Positions 31,926-39,547 of a DNA stretch of 64,000 nt are shown here, in pieces; the first letter of the stretch is position 1, and the number at the start of each line of letters is the position of its first letter. The DNA comes from Nocardia beijingensis NBRC 16342 (GTDB lineage: Bacteria > Actinomycetota > Actinomycetes > Mycobacteriales > Mycobacteriaceae): positions 1 through 64,000 of the forward strand of contig NZ_BDBC01000001.1 of assembly GCF_001612785.1 (NCBI RefSeq), read 5' to 3'. Below the pieces are notes generated by a model that had not been told where the DNA came from, ran no database searches, and was given only the letters and a program-made list of their open reading frames with translations. The position numbers were made by a program, and so were the translations under genes.

Positions 31926-32246
31926 TCAGTATTCCGGGTAGCCCTCGGCCGGACCGAGCATCCCGTCGATCCGCGCGCGGGTGATCCGCGCCAGCTCGGT
32001 CACGTCGTGCGCCGAGACCGGCTCGTGCGCAACTCCTTCGAAGGCGCGCTCCACATCCTGCTGCGAGAGCGCGAGCAGTTCGAGATCGGCCTTGCTCAGC
32101 AACGCGTTCCGGTCGGGATAGGGACGGGCGTCGGCCAGTGTCGCCGCCCACGTGACGTTGCAGCAGCACTCGTACAGCGCGTGCACCGCGCGGCCGCGGG
32201 GCAGTTCGTTGAAGCGGTCGAGACCGATCCCGCGATGCATCAGCAT
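31926..32246 (-). CDS. Short OHCU-decarboxylase (UraD)-like protein
   Basis: 106 aa. The ATG at 32246 has GGAGGA 5 nt upstream. The N-terminal 75 residues match the OHCU decarboxylase family: GLDRFNELPRGRAVHALYECC, VTWAATLADARPYPDRNALL, DVERAFEGVAHEP. Full UraD proteins are about 160-170 aa with a catalytic HPRIG block; here HEPVS stands at that place and the C-terminal half is missing or replaced by a short helix ending GYPEY. UraD acts in urate degradation to allantoin; this version may be non-catalytic or a distinct subfamily. No other purine-catabolism gene is adjacent. Confidence 0.55.
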   Translation of the reverse strand: MLMHRGIGLDRFNELPRGRAVHALYECCCNVTWAATLADARPYPDRNALLSKADLELLALSQQDVERAFEGVAHEPVSAHDVTELARITRARIDGMLGPAEGYPEY

Positions 32247-32427
32247 GAGATCCTCCGAAGCCGGTGAACGAGGTTTGCTGACTTGCTCATGATCCGCTGT
32301 TCTTGGCACCGGCACCCAGTACACCATCGCGAATTAGCACAGGCTTTACACGCGGCGGTTCCGCTTTCCGAGTCGCGTGGCACCGGGTCGGGACACGGGC
32401 GTCGATTTGTCTCGATACGCTGTACAA

Positions 32428-33249
32428 ATGACAGATTGGCAGGCTTTCACCGTCGAAACCAAGGATCACGTCGCGCAGGTGACGTTGATCGGCCCCGGCA
32501 AGGGGAACGCGATGGGTCCCGACTTCTGGCGCGAGCTGCCGGAAGTGTTCCAGGCGCTGGACGCCGATCCGGACGTGCGCGCGATCGTGCTGACCGGCTC
32601 CGGCAAACACTTCTCCTACGGTCTGGACCTGCCCGCCATGAGCGGCACGTTCGGACCGTTGCTGGCCGATCGCGCGCTGGCCGCGCCGCGCACCGACTTC
32701 CTCGTCGACGTGCGCAGGCTGCAGGCCGCGATCACGGCCGTGGCGGATTGCCGCAAGCCGGTGATCGCGGCGGTGTCCGGTTGGTGCATCGGCGGCGGGC
32801 TGGATCTCATCGCGGCGGCCGACATCCGCTATGCCAGCGCGGAGGCCAAGTTCAGCCTGCGGGAGGCCAAGGTCGCGATCGTCGCCGACGTGGGCTCGCT
32901 GCAGCGGCTGCCCGGCATCATCGGTGAGGGCCACCTGCGCGAACTCGCCTACACCGCAAAGGACATCGACGCCGCGCGCGCGGAGAAGATCGGCCTGGTG
33001 AACGACGTCTTCCCGGACCAGGAGGCGGTCCTGGACGCGGCGCACGCCACCGCCCGCGAGATCGCCGCGAACCCGCCGCTGGTGGTGCAGGGCGTCAAAG
33101 ACGTGCTCGAGCAGCGGCGCAAGGACGAAATCGCCGCCGGCCTGCGTTACGTCTCCGCGTGGAACGCCGCGTTCCTGCCCTCGGAGGACCTCACCGAGGC
33201 GGTCAAGGCCGTCTTCGAGAAGCGCGCGCCCGAATTCCGCGGCCAGTGA
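32428..33249 (+). CDS. Enoyl-CoA hydratase/isomerase (dienoyl-CoA-isomerase-like)
   Basis: 273 aa, ATG at 32428. Crotonase fold: oxyanion-hole segments GKHFSYGLDLPAM and GWCIGGGLDLIAAADIRYAS. The catalytic-site segment AKVAIVADVGSLQRLPGIIG carries Asp where hydratases have Glu. The ADVGSLQRLP form is characteristic of delta3,5-delta2,4-dienoyl-CoA isomerases. C-terminal helices end FEKRAPEFRG. It probably acts in beta-oxidation of unsaturated acyl-CoA. No partner genes are adjacent. Confidence 0.87.
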   Translation: MTDWQAFTVETKDHVAQVTLIGPGKGNAMGPDFWRELPEVFQALDADPDVRAIVLTGSGKHFSYGLDLPAMSGTFGPLLADRALAAPRTDFLVDVRRLQAAITAVADCRKPVIAAVSGWCIGGGLDLIAAADIRYASAEAKFSLREAKVAIVADVGSLQRLPGIIGEGHLRELAYTAKDIDAARAEKIGLVNDVFPDQEAVLDAAHATAREIAANPPLVVQGVKDVLEQRRKDEIAAGLRYVSAWNAAFLPSEDLTEAVKAVFEKRAPEFRGQ

Positions 33250-33438
33250 GGCCTGCGGCGCGCTCGCACCGCGGGCGGGCGCGCCGTTGCCGGACCCCAA
33301 GGGTGGGTATCAAGGGTGGGCAAGGTGATTCGCCTCAGGGTTGCGTTGCCCTCACCCTAGGGGTGGCTGTGCGAGGTGCCGATCGCCCATATCGTTTGAG
33401 GCGTCGAAAATTTCATCTCGCATTCAGGAGCAACAACA

Positions 33439-33681
33439 ATGCGTATCAAGTCCTTCTTCGCCGCTGGTCTGCTGGCCACCGCCGCCGTCGCCGGGGTGTC
33501 GACGGCCGCTTCGGCCTCGGCCGCACCGGTTTACCAGGAGGTCGCCTACGGCGGCACCTACGTCGGCACGTACGCCACGCTGAGCGCGTGCCGGGCCGAC
33601 GGCGAGTCGCCGAGCACCGGCGGCTACTACTGGGAGTGCATCGAGACCTGGGACGGCTACGACCTGTACATCTACTACTGA
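33439..33681 (+). CDS. Small secreted protein
   Basis: 80 aa. The ATG at 33439 has AGGAG 8 nt upstream. Residues 1-29 form a Sec signal peptide ending ASASAAP. The mature 51 residues are rich in Tyr (9-10) and Gly, contain two Cys (LSACRAD and WECIE) that could form a disulphide, and end in YDLYIYY. Family not recognised. It has its own terminator (33700-33728) and a 190-nt upstream gap, so it is monocistronic. Confidence 0.72.
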   Translation: MRIKSFFAAGLLATAAVAGVSTAASASAAPVYQEVAYGGTYVGTYATLSACRADGESPSTGGYYWECIETWDGYDLYIYY

Positions 33682-33699
33682 GCCACCTGTCACAGAGAA

Positions 33700-33728
33700 G
33701 GGGCATCCGGAATCCGGATGTCCCTTTT
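33700..33728 (+). terminator. Intrinsic terminator of the small secreted protein gene
   Basis: An 11-bp stem (33700-33710 with 33714-33724, one G-T pair) closes a 3-nt loop and is followed by TTTT at 33725-33728. Confidence 0.85.
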
Positions 33729-33747
33729 CGCTTTTCGTGACGACGGA

Positions 33748-33787
33748 CACGAAAGCGGGGAGCCCGTCACCGGACTCCCCGCTTTCG
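33748..33787 (-). terminator. Terminator-like stem downstream of ppa
   Basis: A 14-bp perfect stem, 33748-33761 with 33774-33787, and a 12-nt loop, 14 nt after the ppa stop. No strong T-tract on the minus strand; it may work as a bidirectional barrier together with the preceding terminator. Confidence 0.7.
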
Positions 33788-33801
33788 TTGTGCCCGAGGG
33801 C

Positions 33802-34293
33802 TCAGTGGCCGCCCTGGTCCTTCAGCCGCTGGATGGACGCCTGCACCTCGGCCTCGGCCTCGGCCCGTCCGACCCACTCCGAGCCCTTGACGAACTTGCC
33901 CGGCTCCAGATCCTTGTAGCGCTCGAAAAAGTGCTTGATCGCGGACAGTTCGAACTCGGGGACGTCCTTCAGATCCTGGATGTGGTCCCAGCGCGGATCG
34001 CCCGCGGGCACGCACAGGATCTTGTCGTCGCCGCCTGCCTCGTCGGTCATCTTGTACATCGCGACCGGCCTGGCCTCGACGATCACGCCGGGGAACACCG
34101 AATCGGGGAGCAGGACCAGCGCGTCCAGCGGGTCACCGTCCTCGCCGAGGGTGTTCTCGATGTAGCCGTAGTCGGCGGGATAGACCATGGACGTGTACAG
34201 GAACCGGTCGAGCCGGACCCGGCCGGTCTCGTGATCGACCTCGTACTTGTTCCGGGAACCCTTGGGGATCTCAATGGTGACGTCGAACTCCAC
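33802..34293 (-). CDS. ppa: Inorganic pyrophosphatase
   Basis: 163 aa. The GTG at 34293 follows AAGGAG. Family I pyrophosphatase motifs: [46 protein letters not shown] with the metal-binding Asp residues (DGDPLDAL), then VPAGDPRW and [15 protein letters not shown]. It hydrolyses PPi to two phosphates and drives biosynthetic reactions. Divergent from dacB as in Mycobacterium tuberculosis (Rv3628/Rv3627c). Confidence 0.97.
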   Translation of the reverse strand: MEFDVTIEIPKGSRNKYEVDHETGRVRLDRFLYTSMVYPADYGYIENTLGEDGDPLDALVLLPDSVFPGVIVEARPVAMYKMTDEAGGDDKILCVPAGDPRWDHIQDLKDVPEFELSAIKHFFERYKDLEPGKFVKGSEWVGRAEAEAEVQASIQRLKDQGGH

Positions 34294-34490
34294 GCCATCT
34301 CCTTCGTGCATCGGTGCCGAGCACGGACGACTCGGCTTCTTTTCGGCGACTGCCGACTCGGCCGCTGCGGAGTGCGCCGACTCGCCAGGTTGTTCAGGGG
34401 AACGGTTGCGCAACGAGGATAGTGTGGTCGTCGGGGACATGGGTGCGGCAGGCGGCTGCTGCGGGAATCGGTCAGGAGAGCGGCGGCGAC

Positions 34491-35951
34491 GTGTTTGGTG
34501 GGAACGAGAACATCGGTGGGCTGGCCGCCCGGCGGCGCCGCAACAGATGGCTGTTGATCTCGGCCGTGCTGGTCGTGCTCGTCGTGGCCGCCGCGGTGGC
34601 ACTGCTCGCGGTGCGGCCGTGGACCGACGAGTTCCGGCACGGTGGCCTGACCATCGCCGCCCCGCCCGCGCCGGTCGAGCCGTCTCCCCAGGTCGGCCCG
34701 GCCCGGCCCACCGGATCCGCGCCGAGTCCCGCAGGGGTCGCCGCCGCGCTGGCCCCGGTGATCGCCAATCCGGACCTCGGCGCGTTCGCGGGCCAGGTGA
34801 CCGACGCCGACAGCGGGACGGTGCTGTGGAGCGGCGACGCGAACCGGCCGATGATCCCGTCGTCCACCGCGAAGATCCTCACCACCGCGGCCGCGCTGCT
34901 CACGCTGCCCGCCGAGCACCGGGTGATCACGAAGGTGGTCGCCGGTGCGTCGCCGAACGAATTGGTGCTGGTCGGCGGCGGCGATCCGACGCTCACCGCG
35001 CAGCAGGACGGCAAGGGGTACTACCCGAACGGGCCGCGTCTGTCCGAGCTGGTCACCCAGATCAAGGCGGCGGGCCGCGCGGTGGACACGATCGTCGTCG
35101 ACCTCTCCGCCTACACCGGCCCGACGATGGCCCAGGGCTGGGACCCGATCGACATTCCCGAGGGTTCCATCGCCCCGATCGAGCCGGTGATGATCGACGG
35201 CGGCCGGTTGCAGCCGCTGGTCGAGTACTCGCCGCGCACCACGACGCCCGCTCTGGACGCGGGACGGCGGCTGGCCACCGAACTCGGCCTCGACCCCGCG
35301 CGGGTGCGGGCCGGCGTCGCGCCCGCGGGCGCGACCGAGGTCGCCTCCGTGCGTTCGGCGCCGCTGCGCGACCGGCTGCGCGACATGATGGTCTACTCCG
35401 ACAACGTGCTCGCCGAGGCGATCGGACGGGAGATCGCGACGGCCACCGGCGGCGAGGCCTCGTTCACCGGCGGGGTCACCGCGGTGCGCACGGCGCTGAG
35501 CAAGGCCGGTTTCGATCTGTCCGGCCTGGATATGCACGACAGCAGCGGGCTTTCGGTGGACGACCGGATTCCCGCGCGATTGCTCGACCGGGTCGTGGCG
35601 ACCGCGGCCGAACCCACGGCCGCCACGGCGGTGCAGCCCGCGGGCGCCAAAGCCAAATCCGAGAACGGGCGGGTGGCGGCCACCTTGGCGCCGATGCTGG
35701 ACGACCTGCCGGTCGCGGGCGCGACGGGCTCACTGACCAGCCGCTACGTCACCCGGGATCGTCAGGCCGCCGGCTGGGTGCGAGCCAAGACCGGAACTCT
35801 GTCGGTCTCCAGCGCGTTGGTCGGGTATGTGCTCGACGCCGATGGGCGGGTGCTGACCTTCGCGCTGATGTCGAACGATCGACCGCCGGAGGTGAGCAGG
35901 CCCGCGTTGGACGCGATCGCAGGCACGCTGCGAAACTGTGGATGCTCGTGA
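34491..35951 (+). CDS. dacB: D-alanyl-D-alanine carboxypeptidase / PBP4 (S13 family)
   Basis: 486 aa. The GTG at 34491 gives an N-terminal cytoplasmic stub and one membrane anchor ([21 protein letters not shown]); AGGAG lies 12 nt upstream, a long spacing. Penicillin-binding motifs: SxxK in PSSTAKIL, SxN in [11 protein letters not shown] in VRAKTGTLS. It trims peptidoglycan pentapeptides outside the membrane. It starts the ppa-divergent operon with a metalloprotease, tilS and hpt. Confidence 0.92.
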   Translation: MFGGNENIGGLAARRRRNRWLLISAVLVVLVVAAAVALLAVRPWTDEFRHGGLTIAAPPAPVEPSPQVGPARPTGSAPSPAGVAAALAPVIANPDLGAFAGQVTDADSGTVLWSGDANRPMIPSSTAKILTTAAALLTLPAEHRVITKVVAGASPNELVLVGGGDPTLTAQQDGKGYYPNGPRLSELVTQIKAAGRAVDTIVVDLSAYTGPTMAQGWDPIDIPEGSIAPIEPVMIDGGRLQPLVEYSPRTTTPALDAGRRLATELGLDPARVRAGVAPAGATEVASVRSAPLRDRLRDMMVYSDNVLAEAIGREIATATGGEASFTGGVTAVRTALSKAGFDLSGLDMHDSSGLSVDDRIPARLLDRVVATAAEPTAATAVQPAGAKAKSENGRVAATLAPMLDDLPVAGATGSLTSRYVTRDRQAAGWVRAKTGTLSVSSALVGYVLDADGRVLTFALMSNDRPPEVSRPALDAIAGTLRNCGCS

Positions 35952-35964
35952 CGGGTGGTTGATC

Positions 35965-37074
35965 ATGACCCAGCAAGGTTCCGAGACAGCCGGACTCGGC
36001 TCCGCCGGTACGGTCGAGCGGCGCAAGCTCCGCTCGGGCCTGTCGGGCGTGGTCGATTGGCGCCTGGCCGCGCGGACCGGCTCCGCCCTGGTGCCCGCCG
36101 GTCCGCGCACGTCGCGCTATTCGGCCGAGCAGGTGGTCGCCGAACTCGCCGATTCCTCCGTGCGGGCCGAGGCGCCGGTGCGCGAGGTCAGCGGATTGCT
36201 GGACGACCGGCCGGTCCCGGCGGCCAGGATCGTCGACCGGCCGGGGTGGATCACGGCCGCCGCCGACTCGATGGCCCAGCTCACCGGGGCGGGTGAGGCG
36301 CAGGCCGACCGCAAGTTCCTCGCGGGCAAACCCGCGGGGGTCCAGGCAGGAGCCATGCTCGCCTTCCTGTCCACCGCGATCCTCGGTCAATACGACCCGT
36401 TCACGGGCGCGGATGGCACCTTGCTGCTGGTCGCGCCGAACATCGTCGCGGTCGAGCGGGCGCTCGGGGTGTCGCCGAGCGATTTCCGGCTGTGGGTGTG
36501 CCTGCACGAGGTGACCCACCGTGTGCAGTTCTCCTCCGCGCCCTGGCTCGGCGAATACATGCGCGCGAACGTCGAGGTGCTCGGCGAGGTCGGTGACGAG
36601 CCGATGAGCGAGATGCTGTCCCGGCTGGTGGAAGAGGTGCGCGACCGTCGGCGCGGCGGCGCTCCCGATGATCCGGCCGCGCGCGGTGTGGTCAGCCTGC
36701 TGCGCGCTACGCAGGCTCCGCCGCAGCGTGCGGCGCTGGACCGCCTGCTCATGCTCGGCACCCTGCTGGAAGGGCACGCCGATCACGTCATGGACGCGGT
36801 CGGCCCCGCGGTGGTGCCGTCGGTCGAGCAGATCCGCACCGCGTTCGACCAGCGGCGCAGGCGTCCGGCCAACCCGGTGCAGCGCCTCCTGCGCGCCCTG
36901 CTCGGCGTGGACGCGAAGGTCGCCCAGTACGTGCGCGGCAAGAAGTTCGTCGACGAGGTGGTCGGCAGCGTCGGGATGGCCCGGTTCAACACGGTGTGGA
37001 CCGAAGCCGACACGCTGCCGCGCACCGATGAGATCGAGCATCCGCAGCGCTGGATCGACCGAGTGCTGGCCTGA
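35965..37074 (+). CDS. Zinc-dependent metalloprotease-like protein (DUF2342)
   Basis: 369 aa from the ATG at 35965; the gap to dacB is 13 nt. Zincin motif HEVTHRVQF near residue 185 and a Glu-rich ligand region GTLLEGHADHVMD. The family (zinc-dependent metalloprotease, sometimes called F420-biosynthesis-associated) is widespread in actinobacteria and sits in this same place in M. tuberculosis (Rv3626c). Proteolytic activity is predicted only. Confidence 0.88.
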   Translation: MTQQGSETAGLGSAGTVERRKLRSGLSGVVDWRLAARTGSALVPAGPRTSRYSAEQVVAELADSSVRAEAPVREVSGLLDDRPVPAARIVDRPGWITAAADSMAQLTGAGEAQADRKFLAGKPAGVQAGAMLAFLSTAILGQYDPFTGADGTLLLVAPNIVAVERALGVSPSDFRLWVCLHEVTHRVQFSSAPWLGEYMRANVEVLGEVGDEPMSEMLSRLVEEVRDRRRGGAPDDPAARGVVSLLRATQAPPQRAALDRLLMLGTLLEGHADHVMDAVGPAVVPSVEQIRTAFDQRRRRPANPVQRLLRALLGVDAKVAQYVRGKKFVDEVVGSVGMARFNTVWTEADTLPRTDEIEHPQRWIDRVLA

Positions 37075-37139
37075 GCGAGCACGCCGGTTCCCGGCCCGGC
37101 CGCGGCTCACCGAGTGCGGCGGGCCGGTAGGCTGCGCCC

Positions 37140-38270
37140 ATGGGGCGTGCGCCAGGAACGACACCCGGGCGCTTCGGGTCGGAGAGCGGGTCATCCGGTG
37201 CGGGGCGGCCGCCGGGAAGCGTCCGGCGATTGCCCGAGACCGCCGCCGTGCTCGCCGTCCGCAGGGCGGTCCGCGATTGGCTGAGCAGGTTCGGGCCGCG
37301 CGAGTCCGAGGAGCGTGCGGTCGCGGTGGCGTTGTCCGGCGGCGCGGATTCGCTGGCCCTCACCGCGGCGGCGGTGGTCGAGACGGACGCGGTCGACGCA
37401 TTGGTGGTGGATCATCGTCTGCAACCGGGCTCCGGCGCCGTCGCGGCCGAGGCCGCGGCACAGGCGCTCGCCCTCGGCTGCCGGTCCGCGCGCGTGCTCG
37501 CGGTCGAGGTCGGCGCCGAGGGCGGTGTGGAAGCCGCCGCGCGGCGGGCGCGCTACGCCGCGCTGGACTCCGCGCGTCACGGCCTCGCGGTGCTGCTCGG
37601 GCACACCCTCGACGACCAAGCCGAAACGGTGCTGCTCGGCCTCGCGCGCGGCTCGGGCGGGCGCTCGATCCAAGGGATGTCCGCCTGCGCCGAACCGTGG
37701 GGGCGGCCGTTGCTCGGCGTGCGCAGGGAAACCACCCGGCGCGTGTGCGCCGATCTCGGCGTGACACCGCACGACGACCCGCACAACGCGGCGCCGGAGT
37801 TCACCAGGGTCCGGCTGCGCACCGAGGCGTTGCCGCTGTTGGAGCAGATCCTCGGCGGCGGGGTGGCCCCGGCGCTGGCGCGCACCGCCGAGCAGCTGCG
37901 GGAGGACGGCGCGGTCCTGGACGCGCTCGCCGCCGAACTGCGGCACACCGCGAGTGATGGCCGGACGCTGATGATCGAGACCCTTGCCACTGCGCCCGCC
38001 GCCCTGCGCAAACGGGCAATTCGGGCATGGCTGCTCGACAACGGGGCGAAAGCCCTGACCACCAAGCATTTACAGGCAGTCGACGAACTGGTGACGACTT
38101 GGCGCGGGCAGGGCGGCGTCGCGGTCGGCGGCGGTACCGCGGGTAGCAGGTTGGTCGCCGGGCGCGAACATGGCAGGCTGACACTGCGGCTGGACGAGGA
38201 CGGCATCGGACCGATGACGCAGACCGAACCGGCCGGACGGGCTCACCACCACGGAAGGGAATCCAGCTGA
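37140..38270 (+). CDS. tilS: tRNA(Ile)-lysidine synthase
   Basis: 376 aa, ATG at 37140. ATP-binding PP-loop SGGADSLAL near residue 67, then [28 protein letters not shown], and [13 protein letters not shown], all TilS marks. It converts C34 of tRNA-Ile(CAU) to lysidine so that AUA is read as Ile; essential in most bacteria. It overlaps nothing but ends one base before the GTG of hpt. The first about 30 residues are Gly/Pro-rich and the start could be later. Confidence 0.95.
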   Translation: MGRAPGTTPGRFGSESGSSGAGRPPGSVRRLPETAAVLAVRRAVRDWLSRFGPRESEERAVAVALSGGADSLALTAAAVVETDAVDALVVDHRLQPGSGAVAAEAAAQALALGCRSARVLAVEVGAEGGVEAAARRARYAALDSARHGLAVLLGHTLDDQAETVLLGLARGSGGRSIQGMSACAEPWGRPLLGVRRETTRRVCADLGVTPHDDPHNAAPEFTRVRLRTEALPLLEQILGGGVAPALARTAEQLREDGAVLDALAAELRHTASDGRTLMIETLATAPAALRKRAIRAWLLDNGAKALTTKHLQAVDELVTTWRGQGGVAVGGGTAGSRLVAGREHGRLTLRLDEDGIGPMTQTEPAGRAHHHGRESS

Positions 38271-38271
38271 C

Positions 38272-38826
38272 GTGTACGGGGATGACATCGCGTCGGTGCT
38301 GATCACCGCCGACCAGATCGCCGCCAAGACCCAGGAGCTGGCCGATCTCATCGCCAAGCGGTATCCGCCGGACGCACCCGAGGGCGATCTGCTGCTGGTG
38401 GGCGTGCTCAAGGGCGCGATCTTCTTCATGACCGACCTCGCCAAGGCCCTGCCGATCCCGACCCAGATGGAGTTCATGGCGGTCTCGTCCTACGGGTCGT
38501 CGACCTCGTCCTCCGGCGTGGTGCGCATCATGAAGGACCTGGACAAGGACATCGCGGGCCGCAACGTGCTGATCGTGGAGGACATCATCGACTCCGGGCT
38601 CACGCTGTCGTGGCTCAAGCGCAACCTGTCCACCCGTAACCCGGCTTCGCTCGAGGTGGTCACCCTGCTGCGCAAGCCCGACGCGCTCCGCACGCCCGTC
38701 GAGGTCGCGCACGTCGGCTTCGACATCCCGAACGAATTCGTCGTCGGCTACGGTCTCGACTACGCGGAGCGCTACCGCGACCTGCCCTACATCGGCACCC
38801 TCAACCCGAAGGTATACGGCGGCTGA
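38272..38826 (+). CDS. hpt: Hypoxanthine phosphoribosyltransferase
   Basis: 184 aa, GTG at 38272 preceded by GGAAGGGAA. PRPP-binding motif [16 protein letters not shown], substrate-loop LLRKPDALR, and the [18 protein letters not shown]-terminus are typical of bacterial HPRT. It salvages hypoxanthine/guanine to IMP/GMP. The tilS-hpt order is conserved; ftsH, which follows directly in many actinobacteria, is 15.5 kb away here. Confidence 0.97.
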   Translation: MYGDDIASVLITADQIAAKTQELADLIAKRYPPDAPEGDLLLVGVLKGAIFFMTDLAKALPIPTQMEFMAVSSYGSSTSSSGVVRIMKDLDKDIAGRNVLIVEDIIDSGLTLSWLKRNLSTRNPASLEVVTLLRKPDALRTPVEVAHVGFDIPNEFVVGYGLDYAERYRDLPYIGTLNPKVYGG

Positions 38827-38830
38827 GCCG

Positions 38831-39547
38831 TCAGCCGGGCAGGATGCCGAAAATCGTTGCGGGCCCGCCGGAACCGCCACGGTAGAGCGGTCCGCCCACC
38901 AGCACCCACGCCCCGGTGGCGGGTAGCGCCACCAGGTTCGCCAGGCATTCCAAGCTGATCCGGTGCTCGCCGTAGAGCAGCTTGGACACCGCGTAGGTCT
39001 CGTCGGCGCCCACGTCAGGGCCGAACGTGTCGATGCCGAGCGCGCCACGGCGGCCGAGCCTGCCGCTGCGCAGCAGCCATTCCACCGTGGGCGCCGCGAA
39101 ACCCGGTTGCCTGCCCGCTGATCCGCCCGTGCCGATGAACTCCGGCGTGCCCCATTTGGCGTCCCATCCGGTCCAGGCGATCACCGCGGCGCCGTCCGGG
39201 ATCCGGCCGTGCTCGGCTTCCCATCGCTCCAGATCCTCGATTGTGATCGCGTAGTCGCGATCGCTCGCGCAGCGGCTCCGGAGGTCGATCTTCACGGCGG
39301 GCAGCAGCAGGTCGTCGAGGTCCAGTTCGTCGGCGGCCAATCCGTCCGCGCGGAAGTGAATCGGCGCGCCCCAATGGGTTCCGGTGTGCTCGCCCTGCTG
39401 GATGTAGCGCAGGAGGTAGCCGTCGTCCGCGATCGTGGCCACGATATCGGTGCGGAATTCCGGATCGTCCGGATACAGCGGCGTGGTGAGCGGGTCGTGG
39501 ACGTGCGACAGGTTCACCATCCGCCCGAGCGGGCGCGGTGTGGTCAT
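38831..39547 (-). CDS. Cyclase-family protein (kynurenine-formamidase-like) with altered metal motif
   Basis: 238 aa, ATG at 39547 overlapping the upstream kinase stop by 4 nt. The cyclase/KynB fold is recognisable: MVNLSHVHDPLTTPLYP, then the metal motif as HTGTHWGAPIHF, then GAAVIAWTGWDAKWG, and GIDTFGPDVG. In the family motif HxGTHxDxPxH the Asp is a metal ligand; here it is Gly. Members hydrolyse N-formylkynurenine or related amides/lactones. As last gene of a kinase operon it may have a signalling rather than catabolic role. Convergent with hpt, 4 nt between stops. Confidence 0.8.
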   Translation of the reverse strand: MTTPRPLGRMVNLSHVHDPLTTPLYPDDPEFRTDIVATIADDGYLLRYIQQGEHTGTHWGAPIHFRADGLAADELDLDDLLLPAVKIDLRSRCASDRDYAITIEDLERWEAEHGRIPDGAAVIAWTGWDAKWGTPEFIGTGGSAGRQPGFAAPTVEWLLRSGRLGRRGALGIDTFGPDVGADETYAVSKLLYGEHRISLECLANLVALPATGAWVLVGGPLYRGGSGGPATIFGILPG

